In this document: positions 11,784-22,760 of the stretch, one piece after another | How positions within the stretch are numbered: the first letter of the stretch is position 1 | Layout of the letters: the number at the start of each line of letters is the position of its first letter | NCBI RefSeq assembly: GCF_036711975.1 | Contig: NC_091966.1 | Span: 6,889,501-6,953,500, forward strand | Reading direction: 5' to 3' | DNA length: 64,000 bases | Origin: Onthophagus taurus | Lineage: Eukaryota; Arthropoda; Insecta; Coleoptera; Scarabaeidae | Notes under the pieces: generated by a model | Databases searched by the model: none | Told to the model about the DNA's origin: nothing | The model's input: the letters and a program-made list of their open reading frames with translations, nothing else | Translations under genes and position numbers: made by a program

Positions 11784-12898
11784 CCCCTCACTTTAGAGAT
11801 CGATATCTTCGTAACCGCTCGATGGAAAAAATTGCGGTAAAGTTTATTGTAATCAGTGAACATTTCTGCGTATTAGATATTAATTTGGAAATTTTCGGGT
11901 CCGCGGTTTTTCTTTTATCGCGAGTTAAGTGAAAAAAGTACCTGATTTTGAGAGTGCCAGCAACTTTGTCTACTTTGCGATTTTTTTCTCCAAAACTATT
12001 TGACGAAAATAGTTCAAATTTGAACTGGTGGTAAATCGGTGTGTTCTTAATGTGGGGCATGTTTTATTTTTTCGATATTCCATATAGTTTCGCGGAAAAT
12101 CGCGGTTTAGTAGGATGCGGTTATTTCGAAAACGACCTGACGGATTTTAACGCAGTTTTACCAAAATATGTCAAATAATGTCGGTTATAGGATTCCATTA
12201 TCAGTTTTTCAAAATTAGGGCTCCCTAATTTTTTAAAAGCCATTTAATGGAATTACAAATTGAAGAGAAACAGAAATAAGCAATGCGGCGAGAGGGGGTT
12301 CCGTCCAATCGGAACAGATGGTGCGTTCCAGACAGTACGTCGCGCCTTTATCTTACCTACATAAAGAAATAAGGCGCGACGTCCTATCTGGGACGTACCA
12401 TCTGTTTCGATTGGACGGAACCCCGTCACCCCGCAGAGCTTATTTCTGTTTCTCTTTAATTTGTAATTCCATTAAATCGCTCTTAAAAAATTAGGGAGCT
12501 CTAATTTTGAAAAACTGATAACGGAATCCGACAACCGACATTATTTGACATATTTTGATCAAATCCGCGAGGAAAGCCACCCAGCCATTTTCGACATAAC
12601 GGACGTTTTCGCGAAACTGTATGGAATATCGAAAAAAATAAAATATGCCACTCATTAAGAACACATCACTTTTTTCGTATGAGGTTTTCGAGTAAAAAAA
12701 TTGAAAAGTTGACAAAGTTTCTGGTACCGTAAAAAATCGAGTACTTTTTTCATTTAATTCGCGATAAAAAGAAAACCGTGGATCTGAAAATTTTCAAATT
12801 AACATATGCTACGTAGAAATGTTCAGTGATTACAACAAACTTTCTCGCAATTTTTTTTATCGAGCGGTTGCGAAGATATCGATCTCTAAAGTGAGGGG
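11784..12898. repeat. Long fold-back element, about 1.1 kb, arms about 540 bp
   Basis: The left arm (11784 to about 12345) and the right arm (about 12362 to 12898) are imperfect reverse complements. Both ends carry CCCCTCACTTTAGAGATCGA or its complement. Near the centre, CGTCGCGCCTTTAT faces ATAAGGCGCGACG across a short loop at about 12350-12360. No transposase is encoded. Structurally it is a fold-back or snap-back non-autonomous element. Confidence 0.8.
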
Positions 12899-13138
12899 TT
12901 ATTACCCCTTGCTCAATGTTCTTTAGGTATTCATTCTGCGATGGAAATCTTCCTTCTGGTGTCATAAAATACTCTGCAAAAGATCTGTGAACGTATTTCT
13001 TGATGCCAAGGTCCTGTCCAATTACTATAAATATTGATGTATTTGTTTTTAATTTTAATTATTATTTTATTTAATTATTTTAATCTTTTGCGATGATTAC
13101 CATTTCAAAAGAAAACTAACCCTAAGTCAACCTTCCTT

Positions 13139-13400
13139 CACGGTATAATTAATATTTGTAAACAAAACTTACCTTACCTAACATTCCTTCACGGTATAAT
13201 TGACATTACAAAAGAAAACTTCACGGTATAATTGGCATTGCTAAAGAAAACTTCACGGTATAATTAATATTTGTAAACAAAACTTACCTTACCTAACATT
13301 CCTTCACGGTATAATTGACATTACAAAAGAAAACTTCACGGTATAATTGGCATTGCCAAAGAAAACTTCACGGTATAATTAATGTTTGTAAACAAAACTT
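13139..13400. repeat. Tandem repeat, 116-bp higher-order unit built on TTCACGGTATAATT
   Basis: The core CACGGTATAATT recurs at about 13139, 13190, 13222, 13255, 13306, 13338 and 13371. Subunit spacing repeats as roughly 50, 33 and 33 bp, so three related subunits form a 116-bp unit present about 2.3 times. One subunit carries TTTGTAAACAAAACTTACC, and the other two carry GACATTACAAAAG or GGCATTGCTAAAG. No coding content. Confidence 0.75.
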
Positions 13401-13444
13401 ACCTTCCCGAACATTCGTTCACGGTTCTTAGCTCTTTAAAAAAT

Positions 13445-14715
13445 GTTTTAATATGTAGGGCGTTCCATTAAAAAAAAACAAAGTTGAACCATTTTCCGGA
13501 AAAACTAAAAGTGATAAACAATTTTCTGTACTAAAATATTTGGACTACCAAAAAATTTTAATCGCATTGTTTTGACTCATGACGACATCTGGAACCGTAT
13601 TCAAATTAGACAGGAGCGGGTTACTTTTGAAGCGGACCGTATATGTCATTATTTTACCAACATACAAAAATAAAGACGCGATGTCCAGTCTATGTAGAAC
13701 ACATACCAGCACCATCTTTTCCGATTTCACGAAACCAGCTCTCCCCATATTGCATATTTCTGTTTCCTTTTAATTTATAACTCGCGTACAGGTGTCCAAA
13801 TTTCGATGGGTTTGCAGGGTATCTCAGTTATTATGAATGATAGAAAGTTGCGGCTTTCGCGAACCTGAGCTACATTTTTGTGAAACTTACAATGGCGCAA
13901 ACCAAATTTTCATAGCCCTCTACGTTTTTGATATACAGGGAGTGTTTGAAATTTACGATTTTCAGACACCTCCTGTATCTCGGCTATCCGCAAACTTAGT
14001 AAAAAAGTAAAAACGGGTTCTAATAGATTTTTTCACGTAGAATCCAATGGTGCACGTAGACTTTTTCTAGTCATCGCGGTTTTTGAGTTATAAACACAAC
14101 TCAAATACTGAATACTCAACTTGTAAAATACTTAACTCTTTATAACTCAAAAACCATGATGACTAGAAAAATTCTACGTGCACCATTGGATTCTACGTGA
14201 AAAAGTCTATTAGACCCCGTTTATACGTTTCCGGATAACCGAGATACAGGAGGTGTCAGAAAATCGTAAATTTTGAAACACTCCCTGTATATCAAAAACG
14301 AAGAGGGCTATGAAAATTTGGTTTGCGCCATTGCAAGTTTCACAAAAAAGTAGCTCAGGTTCGCGGAAGCCGCAACTTTCTATCTTTCATAATAACTGAG
14401 ATACCCTGCAAACCCATCGAAATTTGGACACCCTGTACATCGCCCTAAAAAAATTAGAGAGACAAAACTTAACGGGATTCGACATACGCAATTATTTAAC
14501 ATACTGTTAAAATCCCGTTGAAATCCACCCAACCCTTTTCCATATAACGGGATCCTATTAAACCGGTATATTAGACGGAATACCGTAAAAATAAAATAGA
14601 CCCCTCATTAAGCAAATATTAAATTACAACCTGTTCAGAATTGAAATTTTTTTGTCAGACGGGTTTAAAAAAAAATCGCAAAGTGGACAAAGCACCCTCA
14701 AAAGTCGATAGCAGT
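13445..14715. repeat. Second, interrupted copy of the 11.8-12.9 kb repeat family
   Basis: The left part (about 13445-13787, ending with a TTTCTGTTTCC...TTTAATTTATAA stretch) and the right part (about 14453-14715) resemble the sequence around 12440-12720 of the fold-back at 11784-12898, in the same order. They are split by the inverted repeat at 13788-14451. The segment also carries GGGCGTTCCATTAAAAAA, which reappears at 33953. Confidence 0.55.
13788..14451. repeat. Fold-back element, about 660 bp, nested in an older repeat
   Basis: The ends are GTACAGGTGTCC and GGACACCCTGTAC. The arms of about 310 bp (13788 to about 14098, and about 14130 to 14451) are reverse complements, and the centre lies near 14115 (ACTCAAATACTGAATACTCAA). 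TCGC flanks the left end, and TCGC follows the right end after one extra base, which may be a 4-bp target duplication. No coding capacity. Confidence 0.75.
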
Positions 14716-14983
14716 TTAATACGACGAAACTGAAAATTGGATATCTCGTTAATGCCCTAAATTTATAATTTATTCACTATATTACAAAGCGTTGCAAATG
14801 GTTTTAAATGAAAAAGTAGCAATGGATAAAACTGAGTAACGACCATAATATCCTTAACAGAAAAAGTATCTTCAAAAGATTCAAACATACATAACAATGT
14901 CAGTATATAAAAAATTTATTTTTATTTTTGGTATGCAACTTATATCATAATTGAAATTTCTGAATTTGCTTAATTTCTAAACA

Positions 14984-15260
14984 TTCTAGAAACATCCATA
15001 AAATTCTAGATTTTATAAAAATGATATTCTCGAATATTCCATCGCAAAAGCTCCTAATTTTCATATTTCTAGAGAGTTCTAGAACATTTTAGAATATTCC
15101 AGAATTTTCTGTAACGTTCTAGAAATAATTAAAACTATCTTCATAATTAACCAAAATTGCTTGTTACTTGTTGGACAATTAACCCCCTACCAAAATAAAA
15201 CAATATTTTTTATGCCCCAAAAAAAAATATTTTTCTAGAACTTTCTACCCCCGAACGTTC
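14984..15260 (+). promoter_or_regulatory. Cluster of heat-shock elements (HSF sites)
   Basis: Alternating GAA/TTC pentamers with exact spacing are visible. They are TTCtaGAA (14984-14991), TTCtcGAAtaTTC (15027-15039), TTCtaGAA (near 15078), GAAtaTTCcaGAAttTTC (15092-15109, four units), TTCtaGAA (near 15117), TTCtaGAActTTC (15233-15245) and GAAcgTTC (15253-15260). The last two lie 20-45 bp upstream of a TATA box, as in insect hsp genes. Three- and four-unit arrays are the form bound by the HSF trimer. The only downstream gene is the GID8-like ORF at 15453. Confidence 0.85.
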
Positions 15261-15277
15261 TGGCGGCGCTTCCGTAC

Positions 15278-15286
15278 TATATAAAG
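15278..15286 (+). promoter_or_regulatory. TATA box of the heat-shock-type promoter
   Basis: TATATAAAG sits just downstream of the proximal heat-shock elements. A start about 30 bp further on (near 15310) would give a leader of about 140 nt, similar in length to insect hsp leaders. Confidence 0.75.
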
Positions 15287-15330
15287 TGAATTCGCCCGAG
15301 CGCCGCTTGTCATAAACAGTTCAGCGTTCG

Positions 15331-15558
15331 ATGAATACACATCTAAATGTGAAAATAAGTGCTAACTGTAAACATCACCATATCATTTGGTATTTACCAA
15401 CATCCTATCATCATCAACATCAAGTGGTGATTTTCATTTTTAACCCGAAACGATGGAGACAAAAATTGAAGAACTCAGCAAAAGATTCAAAACTTCAGTA
15501 TCTGTCCAAGAAGGATCCAAAATCGTGCCAAAACAAGAAATTCTTGAAGTCAATTTAG
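15331..15558 (+). other. Overlapping upstream ORF in the leader of the GID8-like gene
   Basis: An ATG at 15331, just downstream of the predicted start site, opens a 75-codon frame in a different phase that runs 106 nt past the main start at 15453. Its context is weak (T at -3), whereas the main ATG has A at -3 and G at +4. The uORF product has no recognised domain. Its likely role, if any, is to limit translation of the main ORF. Confidence 0.45.
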
Positions 15559-16091
15559 AAGATATTTCTGAATTCAATAATAATTTGTGGATACAAATTC
15601 CTGAAGAAGAATTACACACGAGTATAAACACTTTAATAATGGATTATTTAACCACCGAAGGATTTTTGGGAGCAGCCGAAAAACTCGAAGAATCCGGCAT
15701 ACTTCACAACACCGGAAGCAATCAATTGATTAAACGAATCACTATCGTCGATGCCATCGTTAACGGCAGAAGCCATGACGCATTGGAAGCAATAAATTTC
15801 GCATATCCTCATCTATTGGAAAATGATCAATATCTACATTTTCATTTACAACAACTCCACTTAATTGAACTGATACGCAAGGACAAACTAGAAGAGGCTT
15901 TAGAATTTGCACAGAACCATTTGATTAGAGCGGTAGAGCAAAATCCGTTCATAATGAACGAACTGGAGAGAACCATGGCTTTGTTCGCTTTCAACGATCC
16001 CGTACACAGTCCGTTTGGCGATTTGATGCAACCACAATATAGGCAGAACATTGCGAACGAAGCTAATACTGCCATGTTGAATCAAAATTAA
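15453..16091 (+). CDS. GID8-like LisH-CTLH-CRA protein, intronless, heat-shock-type promoter
   Basis: The 212-residue product matches GID8 (TWA1/C20orf11), the scaffold subunit of the CTLH/GID E3 ubiquitin ligase. LisH spans about residues 55-87 (INTLIMDYLTTEGFLGAAEK), CTLH about 93-150 (YLHFHLQQLHLIELIR), and CRA about 146-210 (ERTMALFAF, SPFGDLM). Residues 1-50 are novel. The protein ends at NEANTAMLNQN, about 45 residues short of the usual C-terminus, so the CRA domain is truncated. The whole ORF lies in one exon behind heat-shock elements and a TATA box. Poly(A) signal AATAAA is at 16216-16221. I infer a diverged retrocopy or paralogue of GID8 that has become stress-inducible. Whether it still joins the ligase is unknown; loss of the C-terminus could make it a partial or competing subunit. 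Confidence 0.88.
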   Translation: METKIEELSKRFKTSVSVQEGSKIVPKQEILEVNLEDISEFNNNLWIQIPEEELHTSINTLIMDYLTTEGFLGAAEKLEESGILHNTGSNQLIKRITIVDAIVNGRSHDALEAINFAYPHLLENDQYLHFHLQQLHLIELIRKDKLEEALEFAQNHLIRAVEQNPFIMNELERTMALFAFNDPVHSPFGDLMQPQYRQNIANEANTAMLNQN

Positions 16092-16215
16092 TTAATCCTT
16101 TGTAATCAAAATTGATATGATGGTATAGAGGTTATTTTACTTTTGGGTTTCGGCACATTATATCTAACAATAGAGGAAGTATTACTGGAATGAATGTGTA
16201 CATCTACAGTTTTAG

Positions 16216-16221
16216 AATAAA
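16216..16221 (+). terminator. Poly(A) signal of the GID8-like gene
   Basis: AATAAA lies 125 bp after the stop. Further AATAAA copies follow downstream (around 16365), so more than one end is possible. Confidence 0.5.
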
Positions 16222-16249
16222 CTGTAAAAAATTACAAAGTAATTAATTG

Positions 16250-17700
16250 ACAGCTACTTAATTATTATTAAATTGATAATCGTGTATTGTCAAAAAAAAT
16301 GGAAGAATATTTCTTCAGTGAATGTAAATATTCTCGCAGATCAATGCAATGTTAGATTTTCAGGGAAATAAATGTATTGTGTAACGAAAAACAATAAAAA
16401 AATGTGATAATAATACTACTTATAATCAACTACTACTGGTACCTATAAATTTATGTAATTATGTAAATTTAATAATAAAGTTACAATTCTGAAGAAATTC
16501 GGAAAACTGTTTTATATATTAAAGTAAACTTTTGGGATATTCAATAAATTTTATTGATACTACTCCAGCTGTTTTTTAATATGATATAAAAATCATAACC
16601 ATCTTTCATACTCAGTACTTAATGGTTAGTAAATCTTTGTTACTAAGAATGCCATTCAACATATCTTTGAGCTATGCTTAGACGATTGATAAATAGATTC
16701 ATAAAGCAATACTCCGAATCTGTTATTGCCTTTAAAGGATTATCTTATGCTAACAAGGAATTTGTTATGCTTTAGGTTGTGTCAACAAGTGAAATATTAT
16801 TCCTGCACTATTGCAGAAGAATGCTGAAATCTGGTGGACTGTAGATGGTAACTACGACTTCCTGGTCTCATTAGGGAGACAGCCCATAAATTCTTACTCT
16901 AAACGCACGTTTTGACAGAACGGGTTGTTTTTACACTTATAATTGCACAATTATTCCATCATTTGCAGAACTATCAAGGGTAATCCTAGCAGAAAGATGA
17001 CATGCTGAATGAGGGGATGCCTCATTGCATCTGGTCACTGATATATCTGCGTTACAGACAAAAATAGTCCGTATTATTCTTAGCACGAATAATTTATCCT
17101 CCTAACAAGATGAAGAATCCCTTTGGAAGTATTTTTCTTCTCTCTTACACATAATGATGCGAGATTGTTACACATAGTGTAAAACACGGAGTTGTGGCAG
17201 GAGCGGTTGGAAAAGTCAAGTGAAAGCGCTTAATGATTGTATAACACTACATATCGCTACATATCTTCATAGGTGATGTTGTCATGAAGAGAGGAATCAG
17301 GTTGGCAACTACATTCGCAGATCTGACAAAACAAGAGGAAAGCGGAAGATGGATACAGTGATATAAATTAACATTCTTAGGTGTATCTAAATTTGCGCAA
17401 GGCAAAATTGTATCCTGGGATCGCCGTGTGTTGCTGCCGCGCTATGATTATCGTATTTATTCCCGGTCATTTTTATACATATAACTGACGTACTTACTAT
17501 AATGTGTACATAAACTAGGCAGTGTATGCATTTGCTAACAGATGTTAGTAAAAGTTATAAAAAAGAAAATTTACGGTATACTTTTTTTAATGGAAGAAAT
17601 TGCATGTGATGCAAGTAGTAAGTAAGTATAGTAGTAACCATTTTTTGGGTTGGGTTGAGTTTCGTAAGCTTTAACTGAGCGTCTTTAGTAATTGTATATA
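16250..17700. other. Intergenic, no gene recognised
   Basis: No open frame with recognisable content. The texture at about 16780-17420 suggests old transposon DNA, but no motif could be assigned. Confidence 0.45.
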
Positions 17701-17739
17701 TCAACTAGTAAAAGGTTTACATATCGTATTTTATATACA

Positions 17740-18540
17740 CATTAACTAGATAAATTAGTTAATGTATGTGTCGCAGGCAAATGGTTGTTTCAGGTAAATA
17801 GCTTTTTCCTAGTCAGATACTATCTGCCTAGGTAAATAGTTTTATTCCATTTATTTCAGTCTAAATTCTGCTTGCCTAGGCAAATAGCATATGGCTAAAA
17901 TATTTTCAGGCAAATAGCTTTTTAAACCAACCCAACCCAACCCAACCCTAGGAATGTTTTATTTCTTTAAGAGAGACCTACACGTCACTGTTTTCTGGGC
18001 AAGGGATGTCAAAATGCCAGCCTTCGAAATTTCAGTGCAGTACAAAAAGGTTTACTTGTTTCAAAAATAAAATGATGTGCAACAGTAGATGCCATTCCAG
18101 CAACAATTGTCAGAACAAGTAAATTTTTGTATTTAGTATTAAGTCTTCAAGAAATAAATCGTTTATTTGTATTTTTGTTAAACTTAATAAAAGTAAATGA
18201 AACTGTTATGCATTTTTTGAAAATTATACGCAAATAATTTGATTTGTTTGACACTCATTAGTGACTTTAATTTAAGAAAAGTAGGTTGATAACGATAGGA
18301 ACTACTTTATTTTATTGTGAACAGGTACCTATTCTATATTGCATTGTTGTATTGAAAAAATGGTATTTCCCTAAAATAGGCATAGAGAGATACTATTTGT
18401 CTTGTCCAATAGTATTTGCCTAGACATTTAATGATAAAACTGTAACGAACTACTGTTTGCCTAGGCAGACAGTATCTGACTAGGAAAAAGCTATTTACCT
18501 GAAAAAACCATTTGCCTGCGACGTATGCATTGACTAGACA
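17740..18540. repeat. Inverted repeat rich in GCCTAGGC palindromes
   Basis: CGCAGGCAAATGGTT (from about 17772) through TCCTAGTCAGATACT and TGCCTAGG (about 17850) recurs reverse-complemented at about 18450-18522. The arms extend more weakly to about 17910 and about 18340. Variants of TTGCCTAGGCAAATAG occur several times inside. A (AACCC)n run at 17930-17948 faces GGGTTGGGTT at about 17648. No protein is encoded, so this is a non-autonomous repeat of unknown class. Confidence 0.6.
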
Positions 18541-19178
18541 ATGTGTACATTCACGGAATGAATACTTTAACTGTAACAAATGCATTTTGATCCGTTGAAA
18601 TAAAATAAATAAATAAGAAAAGGGCAAACAACTTGAGACTGCATTGATTTACAAGACTGCAATATATGAAAAACTTTCTCTTAAAACAAACAAAACCTTC
18701 CAACACTTTCTTGGCACCTAGGGAAGGACATTGGACTTATAAGATCGTGGAAATTTAATAAATCAAAAAAAAATCGTTTCTAACGAAACTCATAATGTCC
18801 TTTGAACATGATTTCATTAATCATCAATTAAATTATTCAGCGTCATGTAAATTACACAATCTTAAGTGATTACAAGTGCAACTTCAACAAGTTTTCATTA
18901 AATATTAACTACATATTATCTTTCTTCATAAATATACTAACTAATAACTTTTACAAACAATTTAACTATTTATTACGAATATTTTAGAAACAACAAAAGA
19001 AACTACATCTAAAGTTTGTTTTTCATATATTTATTGAATTACTTAAAAATAAAAAATAAAAGAAACATAAATATTATTTATAAAAATAACACAATCGGCA
19101 TAATCAAAGAAATTAAAAAAAATATATACTCTGAAATTATAGAAAGTACTGGTCCATAATCAACAATTTATTCATTTA

Positions 19179-21028
19179 TTAATTTGGTTTCTCAATAATC
19201 CTAAAAAGAGGTTTCATTAAATGTATGCCATAATCTATAGATGGATAATTACCTGTTCTTGATCTTGTTATCCTTATATTTTCACTAGGATCATTATTTA
19301 CAACTACAATTTTTTTTACTTTCTTAGTAACTTTTTTACGAGATTGTTTCTTAGTCAACATTTTTAATTGTTCCTCTTCGAAACGTTGTCTTTCTAACAT
19401 TTTTGTGTACACAGCCATCATTATAGGTGTATATCCAGGGATATTATTAGATCTAAAGAAATTTAAATAAAGTTTAGAAAACGAAATAATCGAAATGTTG
19501 GAACTTACTCGAATTCACAGTATCTCGGCGATGATCCAGATTGCAACCTCTCCATGAATTTGTTATAAACCTCAACCATAGCGTATGTAGGATTAAGTTC
19601 GTCTAAATCAATATCTTGTAAATTCAAAACTGCGTCACTAGATTCGGTAATTGTTCGATAACGATGTTTTCCTTGTCTCAGAATCATTTCAGGATCCATG
19701 AGTACTTTCGACCAACTTAAATTAGCAATTTCTTTGCCTTTTCGTCGCCGTTTTGGTTTTAATGGTAAATTTGAAGGTTTCGTTGACAAAGGAATTCGGT
19801 TTAATTTGTAACTTAATTTATGTTTCACTCCAAGTATTTGTCTTTTCTTTAGGTTTGCCAAACTTACTTGGTTATTATAACCATAACTTTCCAAGGCACT
19901 TTTAAAAATACCTCTACAATAAGAGTAGTCAGGTTCAGTATTAAAATCTAATTGAACCAAGTATTTAAAATAGTCATAAATAAACTGTGGATATGTAGTC
20001 AAAAAACAAGATTCTAAAAATTTGTGAAGATCAGATAAACTTCTTTGTTTCATTTTATGGACGATTACAGGGTCTTCGATTTCGTTCATCCAGGGTAAAG
20101 TCGATGTTAACCAATAGACAATGTTATAACCTAAGGATTCTAAATCTGAACGTCTAACTTGTACGCCATTATGAGCATCTAAGCTACAAAATAATAGTGT
20201 TCCAGCGTGAGCTTTTCTCTGATCACAAGAAACGTTTTTATGTCGACCATCGGGTTGAAGATATTTCGACACTAAACCCAGATCCAATAAGTAAACTTGA
20301 TTATTATTCACAATTTCATATAAATTTTCTGTTTCATCATCAATTTCCGCCGATCTTAAAAAATGAGTTCGATTTACTTGCTTCTTTCTAAGAGATATTG
20401 CTCCAGCCTTTCGTCTTTTATATCCCGTGATATGAGGATATTTAATCATAATATTTGTTGCTTTTATATCACCATGAATATATCCATTTGCATGTATATA
20501 CTCGATCACATTTAACAATTCTAACGCCACAATCAATACAGTATTAAAATTAAACGATTTATTCGTATTAAAAATATCCTCTAAATTCTTATCAAATCGT
20601 GGAAGTATTAAAAAACGTAATTTCGACCCTCTAACCATATGCGAACCGGATGCTACGTAATGAGGCATTCCCAATTTTCGCAATCCCGTCGTTTTTTTGT
20701 ACTCATTAATATATTCTTCTTTGGCGATACGTATATAACAATTAATTTCTACAAAAAGTGGCCCGCTGGAATGCGTTTCAACCTTGGCCACGTATTTACA
20801 ATTATCGTTTACGTCATTTTTTATATCATCCGACGCTAGAAATATTGCACCGAAACCCCCTATACCAACGGTTCTTCCTAACTTCCATTGCTTACCGGTT
20901 ATATCGGTTAATATTTGACCAGTTCGGATGTCGATTGTTGATGGTGGTGTTGTATTTGACGATTTCTTTTTAGGACGAATATCTTCACTAGATGGTGTTG
21001 CTCGTTTAGGCATTTTCGCCGAAACCAT
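19179..21028 (-). CDS. VRK-family Ser/Thr kinase (ballchen/NHK-1-like), two exons
   Basis: Exon 1 is 21028-19509 and exon 2 is 19452-19179. The 56-bp phase-2 intron has donor GA|GTAAGT, and the protein is 597 residues. Visible motifs are the glycine loop GIGGFGAIFLA (55-65), catalytic Lys in VAKVE (82), VRK-type catalytic loop HGDIKATN (185-192), DLG (249-251) in place of DFG/DYG, HAGTLLFCSLDAHNGV (274-289) and RRSDLESLGY (292-301). VRKs phosphorylate nucleosomal histones and BAF on chromatin. The N-terminus (KRATP, RPKKK) and the exon 2 tail (KKQSRKKVTKKVKK) are basic, fitting a nuclear protein. Unlike usual VRKs, about 40 extra residues (198-242) lie between the catalytic loop and DLG. M6 has a better start context (A at -3) than M1. 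It is either the ball orthologue or a divergent paralogue. Confidence 0.88.
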
Positions 21029-21860
21029 ACGAAAATTTGTTTATGGTGAATTTTAACCTATAAACAAAAATAATTGTAATTAAGTATAGAAAGAAATGTA
21101 TGCTTAATAAGCATTCCTTTGTATTGAAAATGAGGTTGGAAATTATTGATTTTGCATGATAATGTAAAATTAGGGCATTGCGCTAAATGGATGGCTTAGA
21201 TACTCTAGGCCAAACTGACAAGAATTATTTGCACATCAGTTTGCGTTGTGGGGATTTTACTAACGTAAGGACCTTGCAAATTTTCAAAAATAAGTTCTGC
21301 CGTAATCATCCAAAAGAATGAGACTGGTAGTCCAAATTCTGCAATGGTATCATTGCTCTAAAAGATCAAATGATACACAAGAACCATTTAGTAATATCAA
21401 TTTTTATTGATTTTGGGTAATAGAGAGAACCAGAAATAAGAGTAACATAATCACAAAAACGAATACCAATGTGCATTACTATTTGAATTCAAAGGCACAG
21501 TTAAATCATTCTTCTTCCTTGAAAACTACGACTGAGTATTCGGTGATATTGGGCACAACATTGGCAGAAATTCAAAAGTAGGCATCAAGCGGCAGCTTTA
21601 ATTCAACTTGCGCGATTTAATTATTTCAGAACTTGGATTCATTTAACATAAATTAGAATACCTCTCGTATCTGTGACAAAATCAAAGAACCCTTTCCGAT
21701 AAAGCACATCTTCTGTTTCTATTTCTGCATTATTTTATACTCATAAAGCTTTATATAAATCGTGCAAAACTTTTATTTTCGAGATCTACCTAAATCCACA
21801 AGGCCTGTTAAGAGTTAAAAACTTACACTTTGACGAAGTCTAAGCAATGATGAGTCTTAA
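21029..21860. other. Upstream of the VRK gene, no further gene recognised
   Basis: AT-rich intergenic sequence. It should hold the minus-strand VRK promoter directly upstream of 21028, but no TATA box stands out. Confidence 0.4.
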
Positions 21861-21862
21861 GC

Positions 21863-22760
21863 GGCCCTTACACGATCAATAATATTGACAATACCTTCGC
21901 ATATTGACCGTGTAAGGTGAAAAATTTTATTGACGGTAAATATTGATGGAGTATTGATAAAAATCCGGATTTTCTGGCATCAATACTGAAAATGGGAGGG
22001 GATATTTTAGCCAAGATGATTTAAAAACAGGTTTAATTCTTATTTTCTACATAACACTCAGTTTAGTTCAAGTAGCGCGTCTATGAAGAAGTGGTGAAAA
22101 TGACCGACCCATTAACTGACATTGTTGACGTTCAACACGATGGAAACAGTGCTGGTTCATCCAGTTCCCATAATGATAAACAACATGCTCTTCGTAATTT
22201 CATCGAGCAATACGAACTATCTCCATGTAGTCTTGTAGAACATATATAAAGGTTTCACAGGTTTCTATTACAGCTTTGCTGATAGTTGTTGGAGACATTA
22301 TGACAGAAAATTTCAAGTCTTTAAAATTTCTTCCTGTGGCCAAGTACCTCAGGGTTAACGCTAACCTTTTCCTAACACTTATACTTCCTCTCACATTGCT
22401 ATCCTGTCTTTCCAAAAATGGAACAGTTTGTTAAAGGTACTTTCATCCATTCGAAAGTAGTTCTTGAAATCATCAACATCGCAGAAACTGATTTCTTTCA
22501 ACAGTACTAGATGAGAATATTCATCTCTCTTCTTCAACCATACATTCATCCTGTGTTTGCGTTTCACTGGACGAGTAGTTCCAAGCGCCAAAATAATAGC
22601 TACACAAGCTTTTGTACGATTATCCATATTTGGAAGGAAAAAACCGGCAAATAACTGAGTAAACTTACGTAGATTCACTCGTAATTGGTAACTTATTGAG
22701 CAAACTTACTGACAAAAGTATTAACAATAATATTGATTATGTAAGATAACGTCTCAATTG
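21863..22760 (-). mobile_element. PIF/Harbinger element, deleted and frameshifted
   Basis: The minus-strand frame 22678-22391 gives an N-terminal Harbinger transposase stretch (LPNMDNR, YFRMDESTFNKLFHF). A second frame, 22415-22200, continues with the hallmark 'RQDSNVRGSISVRKRLALTLRYLATG' region (read here as RQDSNVRGSI then RLALTLRYLATG) and SPTTISKAV. A frameshift near 22405 separates them and the catalytic DDE half is missing. The flanks resemble terminal inverted repeats: CCCTTACACGATCAATAATATTG at 21868 against the complement of CAATAATATTGATTATGTAAG at about 22726. It is non-functional. Confidence 0.75.
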
